From an uncultured Tolumonas sp. (GTDB taxonomy: Bacteria; Pseudomonadota; Gammaproteobacteria; Enterobacterales; Aeromonadaceae), in assembly GCF_963676665.1 (NCBI RefSeq), contig NZ_OY781371.1:186001-250000 (forward strand): DNA of 64,000 nt, given 5' to 3'. Numbering within the stretch: the stretch's first letter is position 1; every line of letters starts with the position of its first letter. Positions 39,975 to 50,549 of the stretch are shown here, piece by piece. The position numbers and the translations under genes are program-made. A model generated the notes under the pieces. The model did not search any database, was not told the origin of the DNA, and saw only the letters and a program-made list of their open reading frames with translations.

Positions 39975-40946
39975 ATGACGAACAAGCAAGGCGTTATTCT
40001 GGTTAATCTGGGCACCCCTGCGGAAGCAACACCGGCAGGGGTGAAGGCGTTCTTGCAAGAGTTCTTAATGGACAAACGTGTAGTAGGCATTCCACATTTG
40101 ATCTGGTGGCCTTTGTTGCATGGTTTGGTATTACCATTGCGCTGTAAGCGCGTAGCGCATGCTTATCAGCAAATCTGGATGACGGGCGGTTCTCCGTTGT
40201 TAGTGTATAGCCAAATGCAACAGGCTGCGTTACAGGCTCTGTTACAAGACGAACTGCCGATTGAATTGGCGATGACTTATGGCCAGCCTTCATTGCAAGA
40301 TGCCTGGTCGCGCCTAAAAATACAGGGCGTGACACAAGTATTATTGTTACCGCTTTATCCGCAATACTCCTCGACGACCACGGCTTGTGTTTCCGATGCC
40401 TGGCAAAAAATCATGGCAAAGGAACACCATGTCCCGTCTTATCAAGTGATTGGCGAGCATTATCAGCAAACGGAATATATCCAAGCATTAGCGGATTCTA
40501 TTCTCCGCAGTGGTTTTACCTCACAGTCAGAGGATTTGTTGTTATTTTCTTTTCATGGCATTCCAGAAGCATATGCATTGCGCGGCGACCCTTATCCTGA
40601 ACAGTGCAAAGCGACAGCGGCCACTGTTGCCCAAGTGTTAGGGTTGTCACCAGCACAGTGGCAGTTGAGCTTTCAATCGCGGTTTGGCAAACAAAAATGG
40701 CTGGAACCCTATACCGATGCCACATTGCGACAATTACCAGGACAAGGCAAAAAACAACTTTACGTCGTGTGCCCAGCTTTCAGTGTTGATTGTTTAGAAA
40801 CGCTGGAGGAAATTGCGGTGGAAGGTAAAGACACCTTCCTGCAGGCAGGCGGTGAATATTATCACTATATTCCAGCCTTAAATGCTGATCCTAGTTACAT
40901 GCAGACACTCGCCACACTGATTCGACGTTGGCAAAACAGCATCTAG
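39975..40946 (+). CDS. hemH: Ferrochelatase
   Basis: HemH inserts ferrous iron into protoporphyrin IX, the last step of haem synthesis. The 323-residue protein starts MTNKQGVILVNLGTPAEATP and has LLFSFHGIPEAYALRGDPY, with the catalytic histidine, and the CPAFSVDCLETLEEI segment. The frame is open to 39903, but that start would lie in a hairpin; the ATG at 39975 has AGGA nine bases upstream and fits the family. Confidence 0.95.
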   Translation: MTNKQGVILVNLGTPAEATPAGVKAFLQEFLMDKRVVGIPHLIWWPLLHGLVLPLRCKRVAHAYQQIWMTGGSPLLVYSQMQQAALQALLQDELPIELAMTYGQPSLQDAWSRLKIQGVTQVLLLPLYPQYSSTTTACVSDAWQKIMAKEHHVPSYQVIGEHYQQTEYIQALADSILRSGFTSQSEDLLLFSFHGIPEAYALRGDPYPEQCKATAATVAQVLGLSPAQWQLSFQSRFGKQKWLEPYTDATLRQLPGQGKKQLYVVCPAFSVDCLETLEEIAVEGKDTFLQAGGEYYHYIPALNADPSYMQTLATLIRRWQNSI

Positions 40947-41033
40947 TGTTAAAAATTTCAGCGCAGTCCACAGTATCCTGGCATTAACGCACTATAGTTA
41001 TTCTGTGGCGGTTGATGAGTAAGGAGAAACGCA

Positions 41034-41231
41034 ATGGATCTAAGTGCCTATCAACGAATGGATGCCAATATTTTACTTGGCATAGTGAATGAAAAACTGA
41101 GATTAGAGTGTGCGGATCTTGGTGAATTACTGTTGCGTTATGACATGGCGCAAGAGCAGTTAAACAAAAGAATGTCTTCGATTGGTTATCATTACGATGA
41201 AATGACCAATCAATTCAAGGCCAACCACTAA
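41034..41231 (+). CDS. Small DUF4250 family protein
   Basis: The 65-residue protein, MDLSAYQRMDANILLGIVNE at its start, resembles DUF4250 proteins, which are short, cytoplasmic and of unknown function. The features of the family that I recognise are the MDxxILLxIVNxKLR block and a C-terminal IGYxYDExxNQF. The ribosome binding site is strong (AAGGAG) and a terminator follows, so it is very likely expressed as a single gene between hemH and lrgB. Confidence 0.8.
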   Translation: MDLSAYQRMDANILLGIVNEKLRLECADLGELLLRYDMAQEQLNKRMSSIGYHYDEMTNQFKANH

Positions 41232-41247
41232 GCTGATTATTAGAAAA

Positions 41248-41275
41248 CAAAGGCGACCACTCAGCGTCGCCTTTG
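41248..41275. terminator. Bidirectional terminator after the DUF4250 gene
   Basis: CAAAGGCGAC / GTCGCCTTTG with an 8-base loop and T-rich flanks lies between the convergent DUF4250 and yohK genes. Confidence 0.88.
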
Positions 41276-41290
41276 TTTTATCCGATATTG

Positions 41291-41980
41291 TTATTGGATA
41301 AACAACCCGTAGATAGCAAACATCAGCGGCGCAATTAATGCGGTTAAAATTCCGCAAACTACTAATGCCAACGAAGAAAAGGCACCCTGCGTCACCCCTC
41401 GCTCATTAGCTGCAGATGTACCAACAGCATGAGAGCACGCCCCAATTGCCAAGCCTTGGGCTTGCGGATCAGTCACGCCAAATATCTTGAGTAACGGGAA
41501 GCCGATAATAGCGCCAAAAATCCCAACGATCACCACCACCGCAGCAGCAATGGATGGGATCCCACCTAAGCTTTCACTCACACTCATCGCCAGTGGTGTC
41601 GTAATAGAACGCGTGGCGATACTGCGAGTAATTTGCTCTTCAATCCCTAAGCTTCGACAAATGACCATGCTGGTCAGAATGCTGATCACGACTGACAGCG
41701 AACAACAAATCAAAATCGGTTTGATCTTGTGTTTGATATGGATCACTTGCTGATACAGCGGTAATGCCAATGCCACCACCGCCGGTTTCAGTAACCAGTT
41801 AATCACCCAAGTGCCGCTTTCAAAATCATTGAGCGAAAAATGCCCGAAATGCAGTAATGACATAAGCACGATCATTGAGATCAATAACGGATTCATGATC
41901 GGCAGCGGAAATCGCTGATACAGTTTACGGCTCAACCAGTAACAGAGAATAGTCAGGGGTAATGCGAGATAAAGCATCAT
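41291..41980 (-). CDS. yohK: CidB/LrgB family membrane protein (YohK)
   Basis: The 230-residue membrane protein has several hydrophobic helices and the LrgB hallmark segments RSITTPLAMSVSESLGGIPS and GACSHAVGTSAANERG. LrgB partners LrgA; the pair has been linked to murein hydrolase control and to export of small organic acids. The frame is open upstream to 42028, but the ATG at 41980 overlaps the yohJ stop (ATGA) and follows AGAGGA, so the two are coupled. Confidence 0.92.
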   Translation of the reverse strand: MMLYLALPLTILCYWLSRKLYQRFPLPIMNPLLISMIVLMSLLHFGHFSLNDFESGTWVINWLLKPAVVALALPLYQQVIHIKHKIKPILICCSLSVVISILTSMVICRSLGIEEQITRSIATRSITTPLAMSVSESLGGIPSIAAAVVVIVGIFGAIIGFPLLKIFGVTDPQAQGLAIGACSHAVGTSAANERGVTQGAFSSLALVVCGILTALIAPLMFAIYGLFIQ

Positions 41981-42348
41981 TGATTCATCCTCTGGAACAG
42001 TCTGCCCACAATCAGCAAGATCAAACATAACCCAGCAAAAATATTCAGGGCAATGACACCAATTGCATTCATGAATATATCGATGTAACCCAGTAACCCA
42101 ACGGCGACTGGAATGAATAACAGCGCCATGTGTTTCAATAGCAGGCTGGCACCTTTTTCAATCCAGTGTAATTTCACTAATTGCAGATTGAGCAATACAA
42201 ACAGGAATAGCAGCCCGAGGATACTGTCGGGAAAACGAAAGGGTAATAAAGCAGCTACCGCTTTACCGGCCTGCAGGCAGGCTAGAATGACCAGAAAATC
42301 ACGTGCAATACGCAGTATCTGGAAGGATGAATTGCGGAAATCAGACAT
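41977..42348 (-). CDS. yohJ: CidA/LrgA family holin-like protein (YohJ)
   Basis: The 123-residue protein has four hydrophobic helices and the LrgA core FPDSILGLLFLFVLLN with HMALLFIPVAVGLLGY. It is the holin-like partner of the adjacent YohK and is encoded first in the two-gene operon. The coding end overlaps yohK by four bases. Confidence 0.92.
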   Translation of the reverse strand: MSDFRNSSFQILRIARDFLVILACLQAGKAVAALLPFRFPDSILGLLFLFVLLNLQLVKLHWIEKGASLLLKHMALLFIPVAVGLLGYIDIFMNAIGVIALNIFAGLCLILLIVGRLFQRMNQ

Positions 42349-42410
42349 GAATGATCAGGATAAAATAGATTTGTGTCACATTTTATCACGAGCTGGTTGC
42401 GGGGGGCAGA

Positions 42411-42440
42411 AAAAAACAGGCCCACCGAAGTGGGCCTGTT
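42411..42440 (-). terminator. asnB terminator
   Basis: On the minus strand AACAGGCCCAC and GTGGGCCTGTT form a perfect 11-bp stem with a TTCG loop, followed by six T. It lies 8 bases past the asnB stop. Confidence 0.95.
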
Positions 42441-42447
42441 AGTGATG

Positions 42448-44115
42448 TTATTTTAACGCTTCGTTGTGCACGTCGAGCACAGCACGGCCTGATGGATCAG
42501 CCAGTTCTTTGAACTTAGCATCCCATTCCAGTGCAGCCGGTGTCGAGCAAGCGACTGATTTACCGTATGGAACACACAGTGCTGCAGATTCCAGCGGGAA
42601 ATGCTCTTCGAAAATAGAGCGGTAGTAATAAGCTTCTTTGGTCAGTGGGGTGTTGATCGGGAAACGATAAGCAGCAGCTTCCATCATCTGATCAGTTACT
42701 TCTGTTTCAACCAGTTCTTTCAGGCTATCGATCCAAGAATAACCGACACCATCAGAGAACTGTTCTTTTTGGCGCCATGCCACTTCTTTCGGCAGATAAT
42801 GTTCGAAGGTTTCACGAACAATGTGTTTCTCGATCTTACCGTGACCACACATTTTATCTTTCGGATTCAGACGCATTGCAACGTCCATGAATTCTTTGTC
42901 GAGGAACGGAACACGCGCTTCCACACCCCATGCCGCCATGGATTTATTGGCACGCAGGCAGTCGTACATATGCAGCTGACTCAGCTTACGTACTGTTTCT
43001 TCATGGAATTCTTTTGCATTTGGTGCTTTATGGAAATAGAGGTAACCACCAAACAACTCATCCGCACCTTCACCAGACAGTACCATCTTGATGCCCATTG
43101 CTTTGATGACGCGCGCCATCAAATACATTGGGGTAGAAGCACGAATAGTCGTCACGTCATAAGTTTCGATGTGGTAAATCACATCGCGGATCGCATCCAG
43201 ACCTTCCTGCACAGTAAACAGAATGTCGTGGTGAATAGTACCCAGCGCATCAGCCACTTTACGTGCTGCCGCTAAGTCAGGAGAACCGTTCAGACCTACT
43301 GCAAAGGAGTGCAATTGTGGCCACCAGGCTTCGCTCTTTCCATCGTCTTCAATTCGACGGGCAGCAAAACGTTTGGTAATCGCAGAAACAACGGAAGAAT
43401 CCAGACCACCAGACAGCAATACACCGTAAGGTACGTCACACATCAGCTGACGCTGAACGGCATCTTCCAGTGCGTCGCGCAATGCCAGTTTGTCAGATTG
43501 GTTGTTTTCAACTGCACTGTATTCCATCCAGTCACGGGTGTAGTAACGGGTCAGTTCACCGTCTTTACTCCATAGGAAATGTCCTGGTGGGAATTCAGCA
43601 ACAGTTTTACAAACCGGAACCAGCGCTTTCATTTCTGAAGCAACATAGAAGTTACCGTGTTCATCACGACCAGTATACAGAGGAATGATCCCCATATGGT
43701 CACGACCGATCAAATAAGCATCTTGTTCTGCATCGTATAATACGAAAGCAAAAATACCGCTTAAGTCATCCAGAAACGCAGTGCCTTTTTCTTTATACAG
43801 CGCTAGGATCACTTCACAGTCAGAACCGGTTTGGAATTTAAAATCAACGGTCAGATTTTTTTGCAGATCTTTATGATTATAGATCTCGCCATTAACGGCC
43901 AATACGTGGGTATGTTCGGGATTATACAGTGGTTGCGCGCCATTACCGGGATCAACAATCGACAGACGTTCATGAACCAGAATCGCTTTGTCATTGCTAT
44001 ATACACCGGACCAATCAGGACCGCGGTGACGTAGACGCTTAGACATCTCTAATGCTGTTTTACGTAATGCAACAGCATCAGATTTAATGTCCAGAATACC
44101 AAATATCGAACACAT
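42448..44115 (-). CDS. asnB: Asparagine synthase B (glutamine-hydrolysing)
   Basis: AsnB makes asparagine from aspartate, ATP and glutamine. The 555-residue protein has the N-terminal glutaminase domain with catalytic Cys2 (MCSIFGILD), RLSIVDPGNGAQPL and NGEIYNHKDL, and the synthetase domain with the PP-loop LLSGGLDSSVVSAI near 230. The length equals that of E. coli AsnB. GAGG lies a little upstream of the ATG. Confidence 0.97.
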   Translation of the reverse strand: MCSIFGILDIKSDAVALRKTALEMSKRLRHRGPDWSGVYSNDKAILVHERLSIVDPGNGAQPLYNPEHTHVLAVNGEIYNHKDLQKNLTVDFKFQTGSDCEVILALYKEKGTAFLDDLSGIFAFVLYDAEQDAYLIGRDHMGIIPLYTGRDEHGNFYVASEMKALVPVCKTVAEFPPGHFLWSKDGELTRYYTRDWMEYSAVENNQSDKLALRDALEDAVQRQLMCDVPYGVLLSGGLDSSVVSAITKRFAARRIEDDGKSEAWWPQLHSFAVGLNGSPDLAAARKVADALGTIHHDILFTVQEGLDAIRDVIYHIETYDVTTIRASTPMYLMARVIKAMGIKMVLSGEGADELFGGYLYFHKAPNAKEFHEETVRKLSQLHMYDCLRANKSMAAWGVEARVPFLDKEFMDVAMRLNPKDKMCGHGKIEKHIVRETFEHYLPKEVAWRQKEQFSDGVGYSWIDSLKELVETEVTDQMMEAAAYRFPINTPLTKEAYYYRSIFEEHFPLESAALCVPYGKSVACSTPAALEWDAKFKELADPSGRAVLDVHNEALK

Positions 44116-45441
<1,326 letters not shown>

Positions 45442-45574
45442 TAGTTAATAGTTGTGTAAAGCTTACTGCGTACATGGATGTTACGCATTCTTCTGTTTTT
45501 GCTCGCTGAAGCGGTGACGTCAGCTCGAATTTTTCCTATCATGCACGCCCGAATCTCGACTTAATGGGCCTGAA

Positions 45575-46519
45575 ATGACCAAAGATCCTGCTCTGGACCA
45601 TAAACTTTCTCCTGCACTGTTTCATCCTCGCTATTGGCTTACCTGGTTTAGTATTGCATTGCTGGCATTACTGGCTTGGTGCCCGGTACGGTTACGTGAT
45701 GCTTTGGCCGCATCATTTGCTAACCTGGTGATTAAAATTTCACGCAAACAGTGTTATGCCGCGCGGTTAAATCTACAACTGTGTTTTCCCGCGCTTAGCC
45801 ATGCAGAAAGAGAAGCGTTGCTTTATCGCAGCCTCTGCGTCGGGTTAAAAGGCTTTTTTGCTTTAGGTGAACCAACATTTTTACCGCCATCTTTGTTTTT
45901 GCGTCGCATCAAACCTAATGGCTGGGAACATGTTGAAGCGGCTAAAGCTGCAGGCAAACCCATCATCTTTATGATCCCACATACCTGGACCATTGATGCC
46001 TGTGGGCTCTATTTTTCCGGTATGGGCTTACAGATGTGCACCATGATGCACAGCGCACGAAATCCGGTGTATGACTGGTTTTTGAATCGTCAGCGTGTTC
46101 GTTTTGGCGGTAAGGTCTATGAACGCAGCGCGGGGCTAAAACCCATCATCAAAGACATGCGTAACGGTTATCATTTCTTTTATTTACCCGACCAGGATCA
46201 TGGTCATGATGCCAGCATCTTTGTTCCACTCTTTGGGGTTCCGAAAGCGACACTCCCTGCACTACCTAAACTGACTAAATTGGCTGGTGCTGTGGTATTG
46301 CCTGTTCTGGCAACCTATAACGAAAAAAACTACCAGTATGAGCTACAAATAAGACCGGCTATGGCGCCTTATCCAACGACAGATTTAATGGCTGATGTCA
46401 GTTATATGAACTCAGAAATTGAAGTTTTGCTCAAAAATCATCCAGAGCAATATATGTGGTTTTTGAAATATTTCCGCTCTTTGCCTGATGGCACAAATCG
46501 GAAATATGTTCCTGAATAA
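45575..46519 (+). CDS. lpxM: Lipid A secondary acyltransferase (LpxM/LpxL family)
   Basis: The enzyme adds a secondary acyl chain to Kdo-lipid IVA at the inner membrane. The 314-residue protein has one N-terminal membrane helix (about 20-40) and the HX4D catalytic motif (HTWTID near 135). The segment MNSEIEVLLKNHPEQYMWFL near the C terminus is closest to LpxM (myristoyl) proteins, so I prefer that over LpxL, but the acyl chain used is not certain. It lies 133 bases after the deaminase gene and is probably separately transcribed. Confidence 0.88.
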   Translation: MTKDPALDHKLSPALFHPRYWLTWFSIALLALLAWCPVRLRDALAASFANLVIKISRKQCYAARLNLQLCFPALSHAEREALLYRSLCVGLKGFFALGEPTFLPPSLFLRRIKPNGWEHVEAAKAAGKPIIFMIPHTWTIDACGLYFSGMGLQMCTMMHSARNPVYDWFLNRQRVRFGGKVYERSAGLKPIIKDMRNGYHFFYLPDQDHGHDASIFVPLFGVPKATLPALPKLTKLAGAVVLPVLATYNEKNYQYELQIRPAMAPYPTTDLMADVSYMNSEIEVLLKNHPEQYMWFLKYFRSLPDGTNRKYVPE

Positions 46520-46780
46520 ACTGCGTTTTTATACATGTGTATGATTGAAAATTGATCAGGTAAGTAGTCTTTTGGCTATACGCATTAAGCGTGCCCACTT
46601 TTATGCAAAAACCAAAAAATTTGCGATTTTTGTTAACCCGATGCTATAGTGACCACAACATATCCAACTGAACTGGGGAAATCTACGAAGGAGCGTAGCG
46701 CCACGCAGTAAGTGGTTTTGTTTAAATCAGGTGAATCAGCGCTATTTTCAGCCGCTGAAAAACTCTGGGAGCATCATTGC
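46520..46780 (+). other. Leader and promoter region of bax
   Basis: About 260 bases precede bax. The leader contains a small palindrome (TTTTCAG / CTGAAAA, about 46745-46761) and a GC-rich stretch (about 46688-46710) near GAAGGAGCGTAGCGCC. I could not match it to a known riboswitch class. No gene is seen. Confidence 0.4.
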
Positions 46781-47581
46781 ATGAAGTTATTTGCCAGGCT
46801 ATTTCTGGTGTGTGGAGCGTGTTTGGCTCTGCTACCCCTGACAGTAAATAGTGCAGACAACTTAGAGTCTGTAAAATCTACGTCATTCACGGCAGTTCAG
46901 GAACAATCCGTCCCTGACTTTGATTCGATTAAAGACGCAGAACAACGTAAGCGTGCTTTTGTCGCCTATCTGCTGCCATCCTATCAACAAGTCTCTTCAG
47001 ACATTCTTTCCCAACGCAAACAACTGGAAAAATTGAAACAGCAATTGCAGGAAGGAATATTATTATCTGATAGTCAGACTGAATGGGTACAAACTGTTGC
47101 GGAACAGTACAATCAGGAACTCAGTGATGATGTCAGTAATGATGTCGATCGTTTACTGGTCCGGGTAGATATTCTGCCCCCTGAATTGGTATTAAGTCAG
47201 GCCGCTACCGAATCCGGCTGGGGAACTTCCCGACTGGCGAGAAAATCCAATAATTATTTTGGACATTTCTGTCAGAGTGTTGGATGTGGTATGGGTCCTT
47301 ACCGGACAAATGTAGTTCGGGCTAAAGCGTTCAGTTCTCCAATCATGGCTGTACGCGCATATATGCAGAATCTGAATTCACATCCGGCCTATAGCAAGGT
47401 ACGTGAGCTTCGTGCTGATATGCGCGCAAATGAACAACCGATGGATGCTGTGGTATTAGCTAAAGGGTTGCGCCGTTACTCTACACAAGGGGACGGTTAT
47501 GTTAAGCGGATACAAGGGATGATCCGTTCTAATCAGCAATACTGGCAATCAGATGTGCGCCGTAATATGGTGCGCAACTAA
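46781..47581 (+). CDS. bax: Bax-like glucosaminidase-domain protein
   Basis: The 266-residue protein has an N-terminal signal sequence (MKLFARLFLVCGACLALLPL) and a C-terminal glucosaminidase domain with the active-site region SQAATESGWGTSRLARKSNN near 135-155, like E. coli Bax. It probably acts on peptidoglycan in the periplasm. The frame extends upstream to 46712 but would hide the signal peptide, so the ATG at 46781, behind GGGAG, is preferred. The middle is coiled-coil-like. Confidence 0.9.
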   Translation: MKLFARLFLVCGACLALLPLTVNSADNLESVKSTSFTAVQEQSVPDFDSIKDAEQRKRAFVAYLLPSYQQVSSDILSQRKQLEKLKQQLQEGILLSDSQTEWVQTVAEQYNQELSDDVSNDVDRLLVRVDILPPELVLSQAATESGWGTSRLARKSNNYFGHFCQSVGCGMGPYRTNVVRAKAFSSPIMAVRAYMQNLNSHPAYSKVRELRADMRANEQPMDAVVLAKGLRRYSTQGDGYVKRIQGMIRSNQQYWQSDVRRNMVRN

Positions 47582-47600
47582 ATCCGCATATGGTACCAAT

Positions 47601-47632
47601 AAAAAAGCGCCGTTATCACACGGCGCTTTTTT
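47601..47632. terminator. Bidirectional terminator between bax and ttcA
   Basis: A perfect 13-bp inverted repeat (AAAAAAGCGCCGT / ACGGCGCTTTTTT, 6-base loop) lies between the convergent bax and ttcA genes. Confidence 0.93.
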
Positions 47633-47644
47633 CTAACTATCAGC

Positions 47645-48553
47645 TCAACTTAGCTCGATAATTTCCAACTGATCATCTGGTTCAGTTGCGAGTGCTTGCG
47701 GTACAGCCGGTATTTCAGGTTTATCAAATGCGATATCACCACCATCAATAACCCCACTGTCACTATTGATAGATTTAAAATCAAACAGCTGATGATCCAT
47801 TAAATGGCTTGGTGTCACGTTCTGAATCGCATTAAACATCGTTTCAATGCGACCAGGGAAACGACGACTCCAATCATTCAGCATCTCTTTCATAGCTTTA
47901 CGTTGCAGATTCTCCTGCGAGCCACACAGGTTGCATGGAATAATTGGAAATTCTTTCCATTCGGCATACCGGATCAAATCTTTCTCGTGACAGTAAGCCA
48001 AAGGACGGATGACCACATGCTTGCCATCATCACTGACTAGTTTTGGCGGCATGGCTTTCAATTTGCCGGCATAAAACATATTCAGCATCAGTGTTTCCAG
48101 AATGTCATCACGATGATGTCCTAACGCAATTTTGGTAGCCCCTAGCTCAGTAGCGGTACGGTACAAAATGCCGCGGCGCAAACGAGAACACAACGAACAG
48201 GTTGTTTTCCCTTCTGGAATTTTATCTTTTACAATCGAGTAGGTATCTTCTTCCACAATTTTGTATTGCGCACCGATAGAATCAAGATAGTTGGGTAACA
48301 CTTCTGCAGGGAAGCCTGGCTGCTTTTGATCGAGATTGACGGCGATGAGCTCAAAGCGGATGGGCGCGCTGGCCTGCAAATTGCGCAGAATATCCAGCAT
48401 GGCAAAACTATCTTTACCGCCGGATAAACAAACCATGATGCGATCACCGTCTTCAATCATGTTGAAATCAGCAATAGCTTGACCGACATGTCGACGCAGG
48501 CGTTTTTGAAGTTTGTTATTGTTGTATTGTTGCTTGGCGGAAAGATCTGGCAT
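47645..48553 (-). CDS. ttcA: tRNA 2-thiocytidine(32) synthetase TtcA
   Basis: TtcA thiolates cytidine 32 of some tRNAs, using an iron-sulfur cluster and ATP. The protein of about 302 residues has the PP-loop [12 protein letters not shown] near 43 and two CxxC pairs (CSLC near 120, CNLC near 210) that hold the cluster. The frame is open to 48616, but that start would lie within the uspE terminator; the ATG at 48553 matches the family. The C-terminal tail is acidic. It follows uspE in the same direction, separated by a terminator. Confidence 0.94.
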   Translation of the reverse strand: MPDLSAKQQYNNNKLQKRLRRHVGQAIADFNMIEDGDRIMVCLSGGKDSFAMLDILRNLQASAPIRFELIAVNLDQKQPGFPAEVLPNYLDSIGAQYKIVEEDTYSIVKDKIPEGKTTCSLCSRLRRGILYRTATELGATKIALGHHRDDILETLMLNMFYAGKLKAMPPKLVSDDGKHVVIRPLAYCHEKDLIRYAEWKEFPIIPCNLCGSQENLQRKAMKEMLNDWSRRFPGRIETMFNAIQNVTPSHLMDHQLFDFKSINSDSGVIDGGDIAFDKPEIPAVPQALATEPDDQLEIIELS

Positions 48554-48566
48554 TGTTGCGGGCCCC

Positions 48567-48596
48567 AAAAAAAGAGAGGCCGCAATTATAGCGGCC
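48567..48596 (-). terminator. uspE terminator, overlapping the ttcA promoter
   Basis: On the minus strand GGCCGC and GCGGCC flank a 7-base loop, and four bases later come seven T. The loop itself reads TATAATT, a consensus -10 element, with TTGCTC 16 bases further upstream, so the same bases may serve as the ttcA promoter. Confidence 0.65.
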
Positions 48597-48623
48597 GTCA
48601 CTTTCGGAGCAAGCAAAGTAATA

Positions 48624-49532
48624 TTATTCGTATGCTTTAACTACCAGTAAATCACCATGAATACTGTCAACCACCCGCTCTGCCGTATTACCGATAAATG
48701 CAGCTGACCAGCCAGTGCGTCCGACACTGCCAAGAATAGTCAATTCGGCATCCAGTGATTGGGCCAGCTCAGGTAAAACATCCTCAGGCATCCCTTCTAC
48801 GATATGGATACATTCTGCTGGAATATCAAATTTACGTGCATATTCCTCCATTTCAGTTTGATGGTGTTGCTGCATGGCATCGCTGTATAACTCAGGACTA
48901 AAGCCGGGCAGTTCGAGAGCAATATTGACGATAGGGGCAGGGAATGCATTTACCAGATGCAGGCTGGCTTTAACCAGCTGAGCAATCACCTTAGCTTCAT
49001 GGATGATGCGTTCATTTAATGCCATTTGCTCCGCTTCATCGCTGATATTGATTGCGGCCAGAATATTTCCACCGGCAGGCCAACCATGCTGTTTGGTCAC
49101 GAGGACCGGGCAAGGACATTTGCGTAATAAATGCCAGTCGCTAGGGGTGAAAATAAATGATTTTAGCAACGAGTGATGATGTGCGCTGGTGATGACCAGA
49201 TCATGGTCATTATCTTTAACCTCTTGAAGAACACATTCAAAAGGCCGGCTATGCCAGATCACTTTTGCTTCAATATCCAGCCCTTCAGTCTGGTAAGGTT
49301 TTATCATACCGGCGAGCCAGCCAAGACGGTGAGCCACCACCCCTTGCCGCATCTCTTCACGTTCTTCATTGGATAGAATAGAGGTGATTTCGTATGAGAA
49401 ATCATAAATTGCCAGAAACACTTTGATACGGGCGACATCTTCTAACCTGGCCAGTTCCACCGCGCGTAACAAAGCTGATTGTTCAGGCATGGTGGGATCG
49501 ATTACTACCAGGATATTCCGATATTTAATCAT
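48624..49532 (-). CDS. uspE: Universal stress protein UspE
   Basis: UspE is a tandem universal stress protein with two Usp domains (about 1-150 and 155-300); the second ends in [20 protein letters not shown], the nucleotide-binding loop of the family. The 302-residue length fits UspE (316 in E. coli). GGAGG precedes the ATG. fnr lies upstream in the same direction, 111 bases away, an association also found in E. coli and Vibrio. Confidence 0.95.
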   Translation of the reverse strand: MIKYRNILVVIDPTMPEQSALLRAVELARLEDVARIKVFLAIYDFSYEITSILSNEEREEMRQGVVAHRLGWLAGMIKPYQTEGLDIEAKVIWHSRPFECVLQEVKDNDHDLVITSAHHHSLLKSFIFTPSDWHLLRKCPCPVLVTKQHGWPAGGNILAAINISDEAEQMALNERIIHEAKVIAQLVKASLHLVNAFPAPIVNIALELPGFSPELYSDAMQQHHQTEMEEYARKFDIPAECIHIVEGMPEDVLPELAQSLDAELTILGSVGRTGWSAAFIGNTAERVVDSIHGDLLVVKAYE

Positions 49533-49643
49533 AGGAGCCTCCTTGGGTAACGATATCGCTATTACTACTACATTCAGCGTAGTCGATTTATAGCTGGATA
49601 ACTGTTAGATCAAGCATTCTCCTAAGGTATTTATTTTCAGTAA

Positions 49644-50402
49644 CTATTCCGGTGCTTGATTCCCAGCTGAACCTGCTATTTGCGACAGCGCTGCTGTGTC
49701 CAGAATGGTGACATATTTGCCCTTTACCTTGATTAAACCGATCTTCTGAAAACGACCGAGTAAACGGCTGATGGTTTCAACAGTAAGGCCTAGGTAATTG
49801 CCAATATCACCGCGGGTCATGGCTAAACGAAACTCTCTGGGAGAGAAGCCGCGTTGTGAAAAGCGGTTAGACAAGTTATTGAGAAATGCAGCTAAGCGCT
49901 CTTCCGCGTTTTTCTTTGATAACAATAAAATCATCTCTTGATCACAGATAATTTCATTGCTCATCAATCGCATGATTTGCTGACGAAGTTTTGACATTTT
50001 CCCGGAAAGCTCATCGAGAATTTCGTATGGGATCTCGCATACCATGGAAGTTTCCAAGGCCTGAGCAAAAGAAGGGTGGTAAAGCCGAGTTACTGCATCA
50101 AAACCAACCAAATCACCTGCTAAATGAAAGCCTGTGATCTGCTCATCACCTTGTTCGGTGATGGTATAGGATTTAACGGTACCGGAACGAATGGCAAATA
50201 AGGATTTAAGTTCGTCGCCAGCTTTGAAAAGCGTTTCGCCTTTCTGAATTGGTTTTTTGCGTTCGATAATGGAGTCGAGAAGGTCTAACTCGGAGCTGTT
50301 AAGCGAAAAAGGGATGCAGAGTTGGCTAATACTGCAATCTTGACAGTGAATGGTTCCGCCACATGATGGAGGTCTTTTTGCTTTTGCTTTGTCCTGGATC
50401 AT
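49644..50402 (-). CDS. fnr: Anaerobic transcription regulator FNR
   Basis: FNR is the oxygen-sensing Crp-family regulator whose [4Fe-4S] cluster forms without oxygen and allows dimerisation. Cluster ligands are present: Cys20, 23 and 29 ([14 protein letters not shown]) and Cys122 (MVCEIP); a further cysteine is at 14. The C-terminal helix-turn-helix contains [12 protein letters not shown] with the E, S and R recognition residues. The 252-residue protein is nearly identical to E. coli FNR across the sensor core. An FNR-box-like site lies just upstream, suggesting autoregulation. Confidence 0.97.
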   Translation of the reverse strand: MIQDKAKAKRPPSCGGTIHCQDCSISQLCIPFSLNSSELDLLDSIIERKKPIQKGETLFKAGDELKSLFAIRSGTVKSYTITEQGDEQITGFHLAGDLVGFDAVTRLYHPSFAQALETSMVCEIPYEILDELSGKMSKLRQQIMRLMSNEIICDQEMILLLSKKNAEERLAAFLNNLSNRFSQRGFSPREFRLAMTRGDIGNYLGLTVETISRLLGRFQKIGLIKVKGKYVTILDTAALSQIAGSAGNQAPE

Positions 50403-50420
50403 CTCGACGCTATTTGATTT

Positions 50421-50434
50421 TTGATTTTAGTCAA
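50421..50434. promoter_or_regulatory. FNR box upstream of fnr
   Basis: TTGATTTTAGTCAA matches the FNR consensus TTGATnnnnATCAA at 9 of 10 positions. It lies about 20 bases before the fnr ATG, near the expected promoter, and fits negative autoregulation as described for E. coli fnr. Confidence 0.75.
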
Positions 50435-50507
50435 AAATATACCATTAATCGAGGCTGTTTGGGTAGTAATAATGACGGGGTTTTGCGGGCAGAAGGAAAG
50501 ATACATC

Positions 50508-50543
50508 TAAAATATCCCCATCGTTGGTAACAACGATGGGGAT
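50508..50543 (-). terminator. rne terminator
   Basis: ATCCCCATCGTTG and CAACGATGGGGAT form a perfect 13-bp stem with a 4-base loop 7 bases past the rne stop. On the minus strand it is followed by ATTTTA. Confidence 0.85.
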
Positions 50544-50549
50544 CATCAC

